DNA of 64,000 bases, taken from Microbispora sp. NBC_01189 (GTDB lineage: Bacteria > Actinomycetota > Actinomycetes > Streptosporangiales > Streptosporangiaceae). Position numbers and translations under genes: made by a program. The stretch spans positions 2,399,501 through 2,463,500 of the forward strand of contig NZ_CP108581.1 of assembly GCF_036010665.1 (NCBI RefSeq), in the 5' to 3' direction. Within the stretch, counting starts at the first letter, position 1. Each line of letters begins with the position of its first letter. The notes beneath the pieces were generated by a model that worked only from the letters and a program-made list of their open reading frames with translations, did not search any database and was not told the DNA's origin. This document shows, in pieces, positions 34,565-42,530 of this stretch.

Positions 34565-35503
34565 TCAGGCTTCGGCTCTCGCCCGCCGGGCCTCCCGTCG
34601 CTCCTCGAAGCGGGCAGCGGCCGCGTCCAGCTGAGCCAGGAAGGCCGACAGCTCCTCGCGGGCCTGCTCCCCCTCGGCGTCGAGCCCTTCGAGGTCGAAC
34701 GTCTTCCACTGCCGCAGCACCGGCAGCAGGACCTCGTCGGAGTGCTGCCGCAGGTCGTAGATGCCCGCCATGGCGATCGTCACCGACTTGCGGGCGAAAC
34801 CCTCCATGCCCTGGCCCGGCATCTGGAACGACGTCACGACGTCGGTGACGGCTCGCATGGTCTGCGAAGGGGCCAGCTCGAACGCGGCGGCGAGGAGGTT
34901 CCGGTAGAAGACCATGTGGAGGTTCTCGTCGGCGGCGACCCTCGCGAGCAGCCTCTCGCACATCGGGTCCCCCGACACCCTCCCGGTATTGCGGTGGGAG
35001 ATACGGGTGGCCAGCTCCTGGAACGAGACGTACGCCAGCTGCCGGAGCATGCCGTCGTACTCGGTGGCGAAGCCGTTCTGCATGTGGCTCATCCTGGCCC
35101 GCTCCAGAGCGACCGGGTCGACGGCCCGAGTGACGGTGAGGTAGTCGCGGATGGCGATCCCATGGCGCCCCTCCTCCGCCGTCCACCGGTGCACCCAGGT
35201 GCCCCAGGCGCCGTCCCTGCCGAAGGTCGTGGCGATCTCGTGGTGGTAGCTCGGAAGGTTGTCCTCGGTCAGCAGGTTGACGACGAGCGAGACACGGGCG
35301 GCCTCGGAGATCGAGGAGTCCTCCGGCGACCAGGCCTCGCCCTCCAGGACTCCGTCGAACGTCCGGCCCTCGCTCCACGGAACGTACTCGTGCGGGAACC
35401 ACTCCTTGGCCACCGCGAGATGCCGATCCAGCTCCCGCCCCACCACGGGTTCGAGCTCCAGGAGAAGCTCCGTCTGGGTGAGCGGACGCGACGCGATCGA
35501 CAT
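34565..35503 (-). CDS. acyl-ACP desaturase (stearoyl-ACP type)
   Basis: 312 residues from the ATG at 35503 (GGAGG six bases upstream); the TTG at 35509 is less likely. Soluble di-iron ferritin-like desaturase: first iron ligands in EDNLPSYHHEI and EEGRHG (ExxH), second pair in ADENLHM (ENLH). The length fits actinobacterial DesA1/DesA2 proteins, which introduce a cis double bond into acyl-ACP with oxygen and ferredoxin. Confidence 0.92.
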   Translation of the reverse strand: MSIASRPLTQTELLLELEPVVGRELDRHLAVAKEWFPHEYVPWSEGRTFDGVLEGEAWSPEDSSISEAARVSLVVNLLTEDNLPSYHHEIATTFGRDGAWGTWVHRWTAEEGRHGIAIRDYLTVTRAVDPVALERARMSHMQNGFATEYDGMLRQLAYVSFQELATRISHRNTGRVSGDPMCERLLARVAADENLHMVFYRNLLAAAFELAPSQTMRAVTDVVTSFQMPGQGMEGFARKSVTIAMAGIYDLRQHSDEVLLPVLRQWKTFDLEGLDAEGEQAREELSAFLAQLDAAAARFEERREARRARAEA

Positions 35504-35657
35504 GGACAACCTCCGAGACTACGACAATGTAACCCGGACAGCCTAGGTGCCCTGTTCAGGGCGGCGCGTCCCGGAATCGCATCTCAGAGCTCGACTTCTT
35601 CCAGTCTTGACGATGTGGTGGCAGGGGGTTCGCCGGGTTCGACGCCCAGGGGAACCG

Positions 35658-37316
35658 TCAACGCCGATGCGTCGGCAGGACCAGCAGGGTGATCGAGTTC
35701 GCCGGGTACGTCGCGGTGACCCGGCCCTGATGCACCATGAGATCGTTACCGCGCACGATCGAGTTGAGATCGGCCGGGCTGTAGGTGAACCGCTGCGCCC
35801 TGGCGTTGCCGTGCAGTCCGGCGACCGACAACGGTGAGGTCAGCTCACCGCCGGTCTTGTTGATGACCATCAGGGTCAGCGCCTTGTCGCGCGAGCGCTG
35901 CGCCCCGTACACCGCCAACTGCCCTTGATCGCTGCTCGTCGCCGACACGCTCACGTCACCGAACCGGCTCCCCGCGCCGTCATAGTTGCGATACATCCGG
36001 AACGCGTAGGCGCCGGGCTGCGTCGGCTGGGGTTCGCCCCAGATGGTGGCGAGGTCGAGACCCTCGCGCCCGAAGATGCCGAGAACGTCGGCCTGCGCCA
36101 GGGCGCCGTTGATGTCGTCCAGCGCGCCCCAGTTGTACTCGGTGATCGCGGTCTTCGTGCCAGGGTAGTACTTCGCGATCCATTCCTTCATCTTGCGGAT
36201 GAACTGCAGCGGCGGCGCGTTCACGCCCGTAGGGCCGATCCAGGACTCCTCGACGTACGTCGGGTCCCAGAGCGAACGCGTGGACCGCAGCCGCAACGCG
36301 TTGGACTCGGGGTCCTTCCCGCCGTTGATCTGAGGGTAGTAGTGCTGGTCGAAGTAGTCGAGCATGCGCTTGCCGCCGTGCGCGTCGCTGTAGTCCTTCA
36401 TGTTCTTCAGGAACCACTGCGACAGGTTGAGCCCGCCGTGCGCGGCCGCATCGGCTCCCGGCGCACATCCGTCCACCCCGGACGCGACCCACTCGCAGTA
36501 TCCCCAGCCGGACGGGCCGAGCACCGCCGCGCCCGGGTCGGCGGCCTTGATGGCCGCGGCGGTCGCGGTGCTCTTGCCGCCCAGCTCGTCGTACGAGACC
36601 GCCTCGGGGTGCACGTCGCGGTGCGTGGAATTCCACAACACCGGCTCGTTGTCGAGCTCGTAGATCGGCACGCCCCCGCGCGCCGCCTTGCCGAACCGGC
36701 TCACGAGATGCGACACCATCTCGCCGTCGAACGAGGCGCCCACCGGGATCGAGGTGTCCTCGGGCACCGCCCCGGTGAGGTTCGCGTTGTTGAGCCTGCC
36801 GTTGCCGCAGCCGGCGTCCCACTGGTCGAATCCGTCCTGAGCGGGGAACCGGCTGGCGGGGAATCCGCAGGCGAACGGGTGCTGGTCGGGCGAGTCCTTG
36901 GCCACCCACCCGCTCATCGGCACGGTGACGACCTGTTTGGTACCGCGGTCCCGGTTGGTCTTGACGAACGCCTCGACCGTGTTGTCGGGCCCGGCGACGA
37001 TGTTCTCGAAGTACCAGTCGCTTCCCGTGTTGTAGGTGTGGTTCCTGAAGTTGTAACGCGTGCTCGAATTGCCGCCCCAGCGCGCCACCGGCAGGCCGAT
37101 CTCGGCGGCGAACGCCGGGGCAGCGCCGTTCATGCCGTAGATGTCCGGACTGATCGCGTGCCGGGCGGCGGACAGGTCCACCGACAACGTCGGGCCCGCT
37201 GCGGCCACAGCCGGGTCCAGGGCCGCCTGGGCGGTCAACGTCCCAGCCACGAAGGAGACCGCTACGCCGAGCGTCGTGGCCGATCGCAACTTCCGCCGCC
37301 GTTGAGCACCCATCAT
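35658..37316 (-). CDS. secreted glycoside hydrolase family 44-like enzyme
   Basis: 552 residues from the ATG at 37316, which has GGGAG upstream; earlier in-frame starts (37427, 37340) would lengthen the signal peptide. Signal peptide (MMGAQRRRKLRSATTLGVAV...), then a TIM-barrel domain with DIYGMNGAAPAFAAE and PVARWGGNSSTRYNF, the family 44 entry motif. The acid/base Glu lies in YELDNEPVLW and the likely nucleophile Glu in AITEYNWGALDD. A beta-rich C-terminal domain follows (KALTLMVINKTGGELTSPLS). GH44 enzymes are endoglucanases/xyloglucanases. No carbohydrate-binding module is attached. Confidence 0.85.
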   Translation of the reverse strand: MMGAQRRRKLRSATTLGVAVSFVAGTLTAQAALDPAVAAAGPTLSVDLSAARHAISPDIYGMNGAAPAFAAEIGLPVARWGGNSSTRYNFRNHTYNTGSDWYFENIVAGPDNTVEAFVKTNRDRGTKQVVTVPMSGWVAKDSPDQHPFACGFPASRFPAQDGFDQWDAGCGNGRLNNANLTGAVPEDTSIPVGASFDGEMVSHLVSRFGKAARGGVPIYELDNEPVLWNSTHRDVHPEAVSYDELGGKSTATAAAIKAADPGAAVLGPSGWGYCEWVASGVDGCAPGADAAAHGGLNLSQWFLKNMKDYSDAHGGKRMLDYFDQHYYPQINGGKDPESNALRLRSTRSLWDPTYVEESWIGPTGVNAPPLQFIRKMKEWIAKYYPGTKTAITEYNWGALDDINGALAQADVLGIFGREGLDLATIWGEPQPTQPGAYAFRMYRNYDGAGSRFGDVSVSATSSDQGQLAVYGAQRSRDKALTLMVINKTGGELTSPLSVAGLHGNARAQRFTYSPADLNSIVRGNDLMVHQGRVTATYPANSITLLVLPTHRR

Positions 37317-37420
37317 CGACGCTCCCGTCAATCGATCCATCAGTGACCAATCGAGGAGCCTGACCGGATGCTTCACACGAGTCACGACACTGCGGTCGCG
37401 CGGAGACGAGCGGTAAGGCG

Positions 37421-37453
37421 GTACCAAGAAACCCTGGCCCCCTGACTTGGTAC
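37421..37453. promoter_or_regulatory. inverted repeat upstream of GH44
   Basis: GTACCAAG and CTTGGTAC, perfect 8-base arms separated by 17 bases, about 105 bases before the GH44 start. A candidate operator for a sugar-responsive repressor, though I do not recognise the exact motif. Confidence 0.4.
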
Positions 37454-37721
37454 GTCTCCTGGTCAGGCCTTGGCCACCCCGTGACGACCCGGCCGCGGTT
37501 CAGGAGAACAGCCTGAAAGTTCCACACAGCCCCGACCTGGCCGAGGCCGCGAAGCTGCTCGATACTTCTTCGGTCAACGCCGAACCGCTACACCCTGCGC
37601 ACGACGTGAATGCTCTCGCTCCACTCCCATCCCGATCGTCCAGGGGCGTTGCAGAGTCGACTCCTGAACCGAACCCGACATATCGCAACAGTCCACGCAG
37701 TCTTCACTTGAACAGGCCAAA
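37454..37721. other. intergenic region, no gene seen
   Basis: Divergent space between GH44 (minus) and NLR operon 2 (plus). Short frames here lack codon bias and ribosome sites; I see nothing further to support. Confidence 0.4.
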
Positions 37722-37800
37722 TACCTTACTGGAACTTACTGGAAAAGGTACTTGATTGATTGCCGTTACTGCATTGGAATAATAAGGCGGCAGAGGGGGG
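37722..37800 (+). promoter_or_regulatory. putative promoter and operator of NLR operon 2
   Basis: TACCTT (37722) and AAGGTA (37745) form an inverted repeat around two direct copies of CTTACTGGAA/CTTACTGGAA. Downstream, TTGATT (37756-37761) and TAATAA (37780-37785) are 18 bases apart and look like -35/-10. GAGGGGGG before 37804 is the ribosome site, so the leader would be very short. Confidence 0.45.
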
Positions 37801-37803
37801 ATC

Positions 37804-38073
37804 ATGAGCAGACCATGGGAAGCGGACCCGGGAACGAACTTCAAGAGACGTCTGGGTAAGTCGGCGCTGGAGCTGGGTGCGACCAACTCCGGCCCTGAAT
37901 GCCCGGACATCTGGGAGCTGGAGAACGGCGACATCGCTGTGATCGGACGTGACCTCACCACCTCCCTCGGCACCCGCCTACCGGACGGAGTCTCGATCAG
38001 CCTGGACGAACGCCTCGTGGTCATCCCCCGCAGCATGCTCATCGCGGTGAAGACGGACATTCCCAGTGTTTGA
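37804..38073 (+). CDS. conserved small protein of NLR operon 2
   Basis: 89 residues, strong ribosome site. Contains CPDIWELENGDIAVIGRDLT and DERLVVIPRSMLIAVK. I know this pattern as a small actinobacterial protein usually placed before a DUF6879-type gene; its function is not known to me. Its end overlaps the next start by eight bases, so the four genes 37804-41273 are one translation-coupled operon. Confidence 0.8.
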   Translation: MSRPWEADPGTNFKRRLGKSALELGATNSGPECPDIWELENGDIAVIGRDLTTSLGTRLPDGVSISLDERLVVIPRSMLIAVKTDIPSV

Positions 38074-38728
38074 GTGCTTCCGTGACGGCGCTGGCGAGGT
38101 CCTCAAGAGGTCGGATTACCTCAACGACTTCGGCCAGTTCTACGAGAGTGACATCACTTTCCTTGCCAAGATCGAGCGCGGCCAGACGTTCAAGGAGCAG
38201 GGCTCGCCAAGCTGGGATGCATTCGCCGCCGGGGACTGGGCGGCGGCGTTGCGTCTGATTGAGGCCGAACGGGATTCCGTTGCCGCGTACTTCCAGGACG
38301 CAGCTAGCCGCGGCCTGGTGTTCCGGAGGCTTCGTATCGTCGAACTCCCCCTGACTCCGTACCTCCAGTGGGAGATGAACTCCTTCCGGCTCCGATCCGA
38401 ATTGGGCGAGGAGATCCGGGTACTAGACGCCCGGGAGATCGCCGACCTGGAGCGCGATGGGCCGCTGCCCGAGATCGTTGTCCTAGGAAATTCGGTGATG
38501 TATACCGTGATCTACGATGAGGAACTGAAGGGAGCGGGCGCGCGCCGGTTCACCGATCCCGAGCAGATCGCGACGACAGTCACCGAATTCGAGTCCCTGT
38601 ACCGCAAGGGCGAGGAGTTCTCGGAGTTCTTCGAGCGGGAGATCGCCTCACTCGGCCCGCCCACCGCCGCTGATACGCCAGCCAGTACGCAGCAGCACGA
38701 GGAGCGTGCGCCATGGATTCGGAGCTGA
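38066..38728 (+). CDS. DUF6879-like protein
   Basis: 220 residues from the GTG at 38066. Features LIEAERDSVAAYFQDAASRG, the LPLTPYLQWEMNSFRLRSE stretch and a C-terminal VMYTVIYDEELKGAGA, the pattern of DUF6879 proteins common in Streptomyces and relatives. No catalytic motif is evident. In other genomes such genes sit beside XRE regulators or NLRs; here it lies between the small conserved gene and the effector-NLR pair, suggesting a part in the same system. Overlaps the next start by 16 bases. Confidence 0.75.
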   Translation: MFECFRDGAGEVLKRSDYLNDFGQFYESDITFLAKIERGQTFKEQGSPSWDAFAAGDWAAALRLIEAERDSVAAYFQDAASRGLVFRRLRIVELPLTPYLQWEMNSFRLRSELGEEIRVLDAREIADLERDGPLPEIVVLGNSVMYTVIYDEELKGAGARRFTDPEQIATTVTEFESLYRKGEEFSEFFEREIASLGPPTAADTPASTQQHEERAPWIRS

Positions 38729-39105
38729 CCGCACTCGCGCAGAACGCGAGCCTGACCCTCGTCACGCTGATGGCGACCGACGTCTGGGAGCGCACCAGAG
38801 ACGGGGTCGTCGCCCTCTGGCGGCGGGCCTGGCCCGAACGGGCCGATGCGGTGGCCGCTGAGCTAGACAGCACCCGGGAAGATCTGGCCGCGGATCTGGC
38901 CGCTGAGGACGAACTGGCAGCCGAGTGGCAGGGCCGGATTAGGCGACTCCTGGTCGGCCGGCCCGAGGCTGCGGTGGAACTGCGGAGCCTGCTAGACGAA
39001 CTCGCGCCTCACACGGCACACGCCCCGGCCGTCTCACAGCGCGCCACCGCGTCCGGCGACTCCCGGATCTATCAAGCCGGACGCGACCTGCGCATCACCG
39101 AGTGA
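38713..39105 (+). CDS. Bell-like effector with C-terminal amyloid-type motif
   Basis: 130 residues. Helical body (ASLTLVTLMATDVWERTRDG, ALWRRAWPERADAVAAELD, WQGRIRRLLVGRPEAAVELR), a flexible linker, and the tail SRIYQAGRDLRITE. The tail matches the N-terminal GRVYQSSRDQHII of the NLR encoded next. VYQAGRD-type motifs are the commonest shared motif of actinobacterial NLR/effector pairs described as amyloid signalling sequences. Expected role: cell-death or membrane effector triggered by its NLR. The stop overlaps the NLR start. Confidence 0.75.
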   Translation: MDSELTALAQNASLTLVTLMATDVWERTRDGVVALWRRAWPERADAVAAELDSTREDLAADLAAEDELAAEWQGRIRRLLVGRPEAAVELRSLLDELAPHTAHAPAVSQRATASGDSRIYQAGRDLRITE

Positions 39106-41273
39106 TGAGTGGGCCGACCGAGGGCCGGGCGGAGGGCAATGGCCGGGTCTACCAGTCCAGCAGGGACCAGCACATCATTGAGCACCACCACCACGGTGAT
39201 GCCCAGACCGTCGCATCGGGGACGGCGCCGGACTCCGTACGGCGACCGGCCATAGGGCGCCCTCCGGTGGTCCTGCGCGACCGGGTGGAACTAATAGCGC
39301 GGCTGCGGGCTGCCCTCGAAGACGGCAGGGCTCATCAGGTGTTCGTGCTGCACGGCCTGGGCGGCTGCGGCAAAACCGCCGTCGCCTCCGAGATCTTCCG
39401 TTTTGCGACCGCCGAAGGCGGTCGGGCCGGACTGTGGGTCAACGCCTCCGACCTGACCTCACTACGCGCTGGAATGCTCGCCGTCGCTGCGGACCGCGGG
39501 GCTGGCGAAGGCGAGCTCACCGCCGCGCGTAGCGGGCTGCGGGCCGCCGCAGACCTGGTGTGGGATCGGCTGGACCGATCCGGCCAGCCGTGGCTGCTAG
39601 TGATCGATAACGCCGACGACCCGGCCGTCCTGCGCGACGGCAGCTGGCTGCGCACCAGTCCAGGCGGCACCACCTTGGTCACCACCCGCCAGGTTGCCGC
39701 GCATTGGTGGCCCGGTGCTGAGCTGCACCACGTGGGTGTGCTGCCGCGGGACGACGCGGCGCGGGTGCTGTGCGATCTGGCTCCGGAGAGCGGGACGGTG
39801 GAGGAAGCGGCAGCGATCGCGGACCGGCTCGGGCGGCTGCCGCTGGCGCTCACCCTCGCGGGCGGCTACCTAGCCCACCAGGTGATCGATCCGTGGAGCA
39901 TGGCGGAGTACGGGCGGGCCCTCGACCGGAGTCCCGAGGTGGATGCGATCGAACTGCTGGACCAAGGAGCCGAGTACAGCAGCGGCCACGACTCGCGCCA
40001 TCTCGCCAGTAGTACCTGGGAACTGTCCCTAGACGCACTGCGCACCCATGGGCTGCCCGAGGCCACGACCTTGATCCAGCTTCTCGCCTGCTGGTCTCAT
40101 GACCCGCTGCCACTCCACCTACTGGCTGGTACAGGAATCGCTGCGGTTTTGCCTCGCGCTCGGGTGGAGACGGCGCTTCGTGGACTGCTCGACCACTCAC
40201 TCACCCGCCTCCTACCAGGTCCGCCCCGCTGTGTGCGCACCCACGGGGTGCTACTCGACAGCATCGCCCGGGGCACCCCAGCAAATCATCGTGACGCGCT
40301 TGTCGGCGCCGCCGCCGAGCTGCTCGGCACGGTGCTGCCCGATGTGACGCGGCCGTGGGCGCGAGAGGATCCACCGCTCGCTCCGTTCGCGCCGCACATC
40401 CGAGCGTTGCTGCGCCGGGCGACCCAGTGGACCGAGATCGATCAAGCTACCGTGACGCGCGTGCTGGACTGCGCGTTGCGGCTCGTGGTGGCCTTGCACC
40501 GGGGGGGCGACTACGCGTCCGCGCTGTCGGTGGCACAGGACGCGGTCGCGCGCGGAACGCGGTTGCTCGACGTGAACCACCCTGCGGTGATCGCGATTCG
40601 TCAACGGGCCGGGCGGGCCCTCTACCGGCTTGGACGGTACGAGGAAGCGGAGGAGGCCCATCGCCTCGCCCTCGCGGACTGCACCGCCGTGTTCGGTCCG
40701 AATGCCCTCGAAACCCTGGAGAGCTGTGTGGGGCTGTCCCCGGTGCTGTCCTGGGGCCTCGATCAGAAGGCCGAGGCGGTGTCGCTGTTGCGACGAGCCG
40801 TCGAGGGCCGGACCGCCGCGCTGGGCGCGACCCATCCGTCAACGCTCATCGCGCGGACATGCCTGCTGGAGGTCATGGCCGGCCCAGAGCTGGACCCGGG
40901 CGTCGGACCCGAACTGCTGGCGGACTGCCGCAGCGCGGTTGGGCCCGGGCACCCGATCACCTTGGCAGCCGAGCTCAATCACTGTTACACCTTGATCGCC
41001 ACAGGCCATCAGCGCCGGGCCCTGCCTCTCGCCGGTGGTGTGGTTGCAGCCTTCGAGCGTGCCTACGGACCGAACTACCCCAAGACCCTCGCCGCCCGCT
41101 CCTTGCTGAGCCGAGCTCTCGCTGAGCTCGGTCTGTTTGAAGAAGCGGTGGCGCAGGCTGAGTTGGTGGCTGATGCGCGGGCGAGAGTGCTCGGGCCCGA
41201 GCACCCGTGGACTATATGGTCGCTGGAGAGGCTCGCGGAGCGGCGTGCCGACCGCGAGGTTGGTCGTCCTTGA
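39102..41273 (+). CDS. NLR-like STAND NTPase with TPR repeats, partner of Bell-like effector
   Basis: 723 residues from GTG 39102 (GTGA overlap) or 722 from ATG 39105. N-terminal motif GRVYQSSRDQHII, a His run, then NB-ARC NTPase: Walker A GLGGCGKTA (about 84-92), Walker B LLVIDNADD, a TTRQV sensor motif and GRLPLALTLAGGYL. A winged-helix region follows and, from about 450, TPR repeats (ALYRLGRYEEAEEAHRLAL, LGLFEEAVAQAELV) that would sense a ligand. Unlike the NLR at 27.7 kb its repeats are all diverged. Shared motif and coupling with the upstream effector indicate one signalling unit, probably anti-phage or conflict-related. Confidence 0.88.
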   Translation: MMSGPTEGRAEGNGRVYQSSRDQHIIEHHHHGDAQTVASGTAPDSVRRPAIGRPPVVLRDRVELIARLRAALEDGRAHQVFVLHGLGGCGKTAVASEIFRFATAEGGRAGLWVNASDLTSLRAGMLAVAADRGAGEGELTAARSGLRAAADLVWDRLDRSGQPWLLVIDNADDPAVLRDGSWLRTSPGGTTLVTTRQVAAHWWPGAELHHVGVLPRDDAARVLCDLAPESGTVEEAAAIADRLGRLPLALTLAGGYLAHQVIDPWSMAEYGRALDRSPEVDAIELLDQGAEYSSGHDSRHLASSTWELSLDALRTHGLPEATTLIQLLACWSHDPLPLHLLAGTGIAAVLPRARVETALRGLLDHSLTRLLPGPPRCVRTHGVLLDSIARGTPANHRDALVGAAAELLGTVLPDVTRPWAREDPPLAPFAPHIRALLRRATQWTEIDQATVTRVLDCALRLVVALHRGGDYASALSVAQDAVARGTRLLDVNHPAVIAIRQRAGRALYRLGRYEEAEEAHRLALADCTAVFGPNALETLESCVGLSPVLSWGLDQKAEAVSLLRRAVEGRTAALGATHPSTLIARTCLLEVMAGPELDPGVGPELLADCRSAVGPGHPITLAAELNHCYTLIATGHQRRALPLAGGVVAAFERAYGPNYPKTLAARSLLSRALAELGLFEEAVAQAELVADARARVLGPEHPWTIWSLERLAERRADREVGRP

Positions 41274-41473
41274 AGGCTGGACAGGTGCAGGCAGGGACGA
41301 AATCATCGATGTCCATGCGGAGCAACGCTGGAGAGCAAACGGTCTTCCCCAGTAACGAGGTCAGGCCTGTCGGCCTGGTCAGCTACGTCCGGGAACTGTC
41401 CGGCCGCTGGGGCGAGATCCGCTAGACCGCCGGCCTCGGGCCGGTACGGCTTTACGACCTCCGCCACACTTGA

Positions 41474-41626
41474 GTGAGTCTCCTGCTCTACCTCAGCGTA
41501 CCGCCGCACACCGTGCGGGAGATCGTCGGCCACTCCGACATCGAGGTCACCATGACGATCTACGCCCACTCGTCACTCAACGACAAGCGCGCGGCCTTCG
41601 GCAAGCTCGGCGACGCCCTCTGCTGA
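41474..41626 (+). pseudogene. tyrosine integrase C-terminal remnant
   Basis: Fifty codons closed by an in-frame stop just upstream. The peptide holds the end of a phage integrase: PPHTVREIVGHSDIEVTMTI followed by YAHSSLNDKR, with the catalytic His of GHS and the nucleophile Tyr. The Arg and HxxR boxes are gone, so it is inactive. It lies 0.55 kb from tRNA-Phe and points to an old integration event. Confidence 0.85.
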
Positions 41627-41645
41627 TCCTGACCCAATCCAGAGC

Positions 41646-41669
41646 GCCTCGGCCCAAGCGGACCGAGGC
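41646..41669 (+). terminator. terminator after integrase remnant
   Basis: GCCTCGGCC pairs with GACCGAGGC (one G-U pair) around a six-base loop, followed by ATTTTGC. Probably the original terminator of the integrase gene. Confidence 0.6.
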
Positions 41670-41748
41670 ATTTTGCATTCCGCTCTCCTACTGCCCATCG
41701 ATCTGGGAGACTCGCGCCGTTATGTCCCCCACCTGTTAAGGAGCAACG

Positions 41749-42108
41749 ATGGGGATCATCGAACTTGCCGACGAGGCGAACACTCATGGTGTCATCTGCC
41801 GGAAGCTGGAAGCGGTGAAGAAGGCATACCTCGCCGACCACCCTGAACTTTATCGGTCGAGAAACAGCCGTCCGCTGATGGTCGTCATTCGAGCCGCGCT
41901 GGCAGATCACGGGATTCGGCTCGTTCCCAAAGACCTCGACAGCCTGGAGGAAACTCGCTCGGTTTACCTGATCGGAGCAACCCCCTTGAACGGGGTTCTG
42001 GACGCACTGCGGTGCGAACCGACGGACGCACTCGCACTGGTGCTCGCCAGCGTCACCATTGATCAATCCATAGTTGCCGCAAAGAGCGCTGCGATCGCCG
42101 CTCACTGA
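41749..42108 (+). CDS. hypothetical protein
   Basis: 119 residues; ATG preceded by TTAAGGAGCAACG, a strong ribosome site. Soluble, mixed alpha/beta (KKAYLADHPELYRSRNSRPL, VYLIGATPLNGVLDALR). No family recognised. Lower G+C at third positions than its neighbours suggests transfer. It sits between the integrase remnant and tRNA-Phe, so probably is part of the island. Confidence 0.7.
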   Translation: MGIIELADEANTHGVICRKLEAVKKAYLADHPELYRSRNSRPLMVVIRAALADHGIRLVPKDLDSLEETRSVYLIGATPLNGVLDALRCEPTDALALVLASVTIDQSIVAAKSAAIAAH

Positions 42109-42133
42109 GGTTGTCGTCGGAGCCAAACAAGAA

Positions 42134-42160
42134 CGCCCCGGCCATGATTGGCTCGGGGCG
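42134..42160 (-). terminator. terminator of the tRNA cluster
   Basis: CGCCCCG pairs with CGGGGCG; the minus strand continues with the T-rich GTTCTTGTTT. It ends the Glu-Asp-Phe transcript and has a copy at 31.4 kb. Confidence 0.65.
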
Positions 42161-42177
42161 TTTGGGCTGTTCAAGGA

Positions 42178-42254
42178 TGGTGGTCAGGGGCAGGGTCGAA
42201 CTGCCGACCTTCCGCTTTTCAGGCGGACGCTCGTACCAACTGAGCTACCTGACC
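42178..42254 (-). tRNA. tRNA-Phe (GAA)
   Basis: Acceptor GGTCAGG pairs with CCTGACC; anticodon stem TCCGC/GCGGA encloses CTGAAAA, giving anticodon GAA; T-arm GGCAG-TTCGACC-CTGCC. CCA is encoded. Third and last gene of the tRNA cluster. Confidence 0.97.
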
Positions 42255-42274
42255 TCGGCGGCTGCCGCCGTACG

Positions 42275-42349
42275 CGGTCCTGACGGGACTTGAACCCGCG
42301 ACCTCCACCTTGACAGGGTGGCGAGCACTCCAAACTGCTCTACAGGACC
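42275..42349 (-). tRNA. tRNA-Asp (GTC)
   Basis: Acceptor GGTCCTG pairs with CAGGACC; anticodon stem CCACC/GGTGG encloses CTGTCAA, anticodon GTC. T-arm CGGGTTCAAGTCCCG. CCA is not encoded. Confidence 0.97.
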
Positions 42350-42457
42350 TCTATGTCCGGGAGATTTTCGCTCCCGTGTTGTTCGGCTCGCCTAGCTTAC
42401 CAGCTTCCGGGAGGCCTTCCGACCTTCCGTCTTCCGGTGCGCTCGACGCGCTCCACG

Positions 42458-42530
42458 TGCCCCCAACGGGATTCGAACCCGTGCCGCCGCCTTGAAAGGG
42501 CGGTGTCCTAGGCCGCTAGACGATGGGGGC
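42458..42530 (-). tRNA. tRNA-Glu (TTC)
   Basis: Acceptor GCCCCCA pairs with TGGGGGC; anticodon stem CCGCC/GGCGG encloses CTTTCAA, anticodon TTC. Its 5' end (42530) directly adjoins the stop codon of the phosphoesterase gene (42533-42531) on the same strand. Confidence 0.97.

Larger units (their letters stand above)
31407..42254. mobile_element. putative decayed genomic island at tRNA-Phe
   Basis: Bounded by the degenerate tRNA-Phe/terminator copy (31.4 kb) and the intact tRNA-Phe (42.2 kb), in direct orientation. A tyrosine-integrase C-terminal stub (41474-41626) lies next to the intact tRNA, where integrase genes of tRNA-targeted islands usually sit. Contents: CBM2 esterase, PaaX-like regulator, desaturase, GH44 and NLR system 2. 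The boundaries are inference; the repeat has diverged. Confidence 0.4.

Noticed and set aside
39180-39200. His run in NLR 2 as a cloning tag
   Set aside because: Short, internal and encoded by mixed codons after the amyloid-type motif; natural low-complexity linker.
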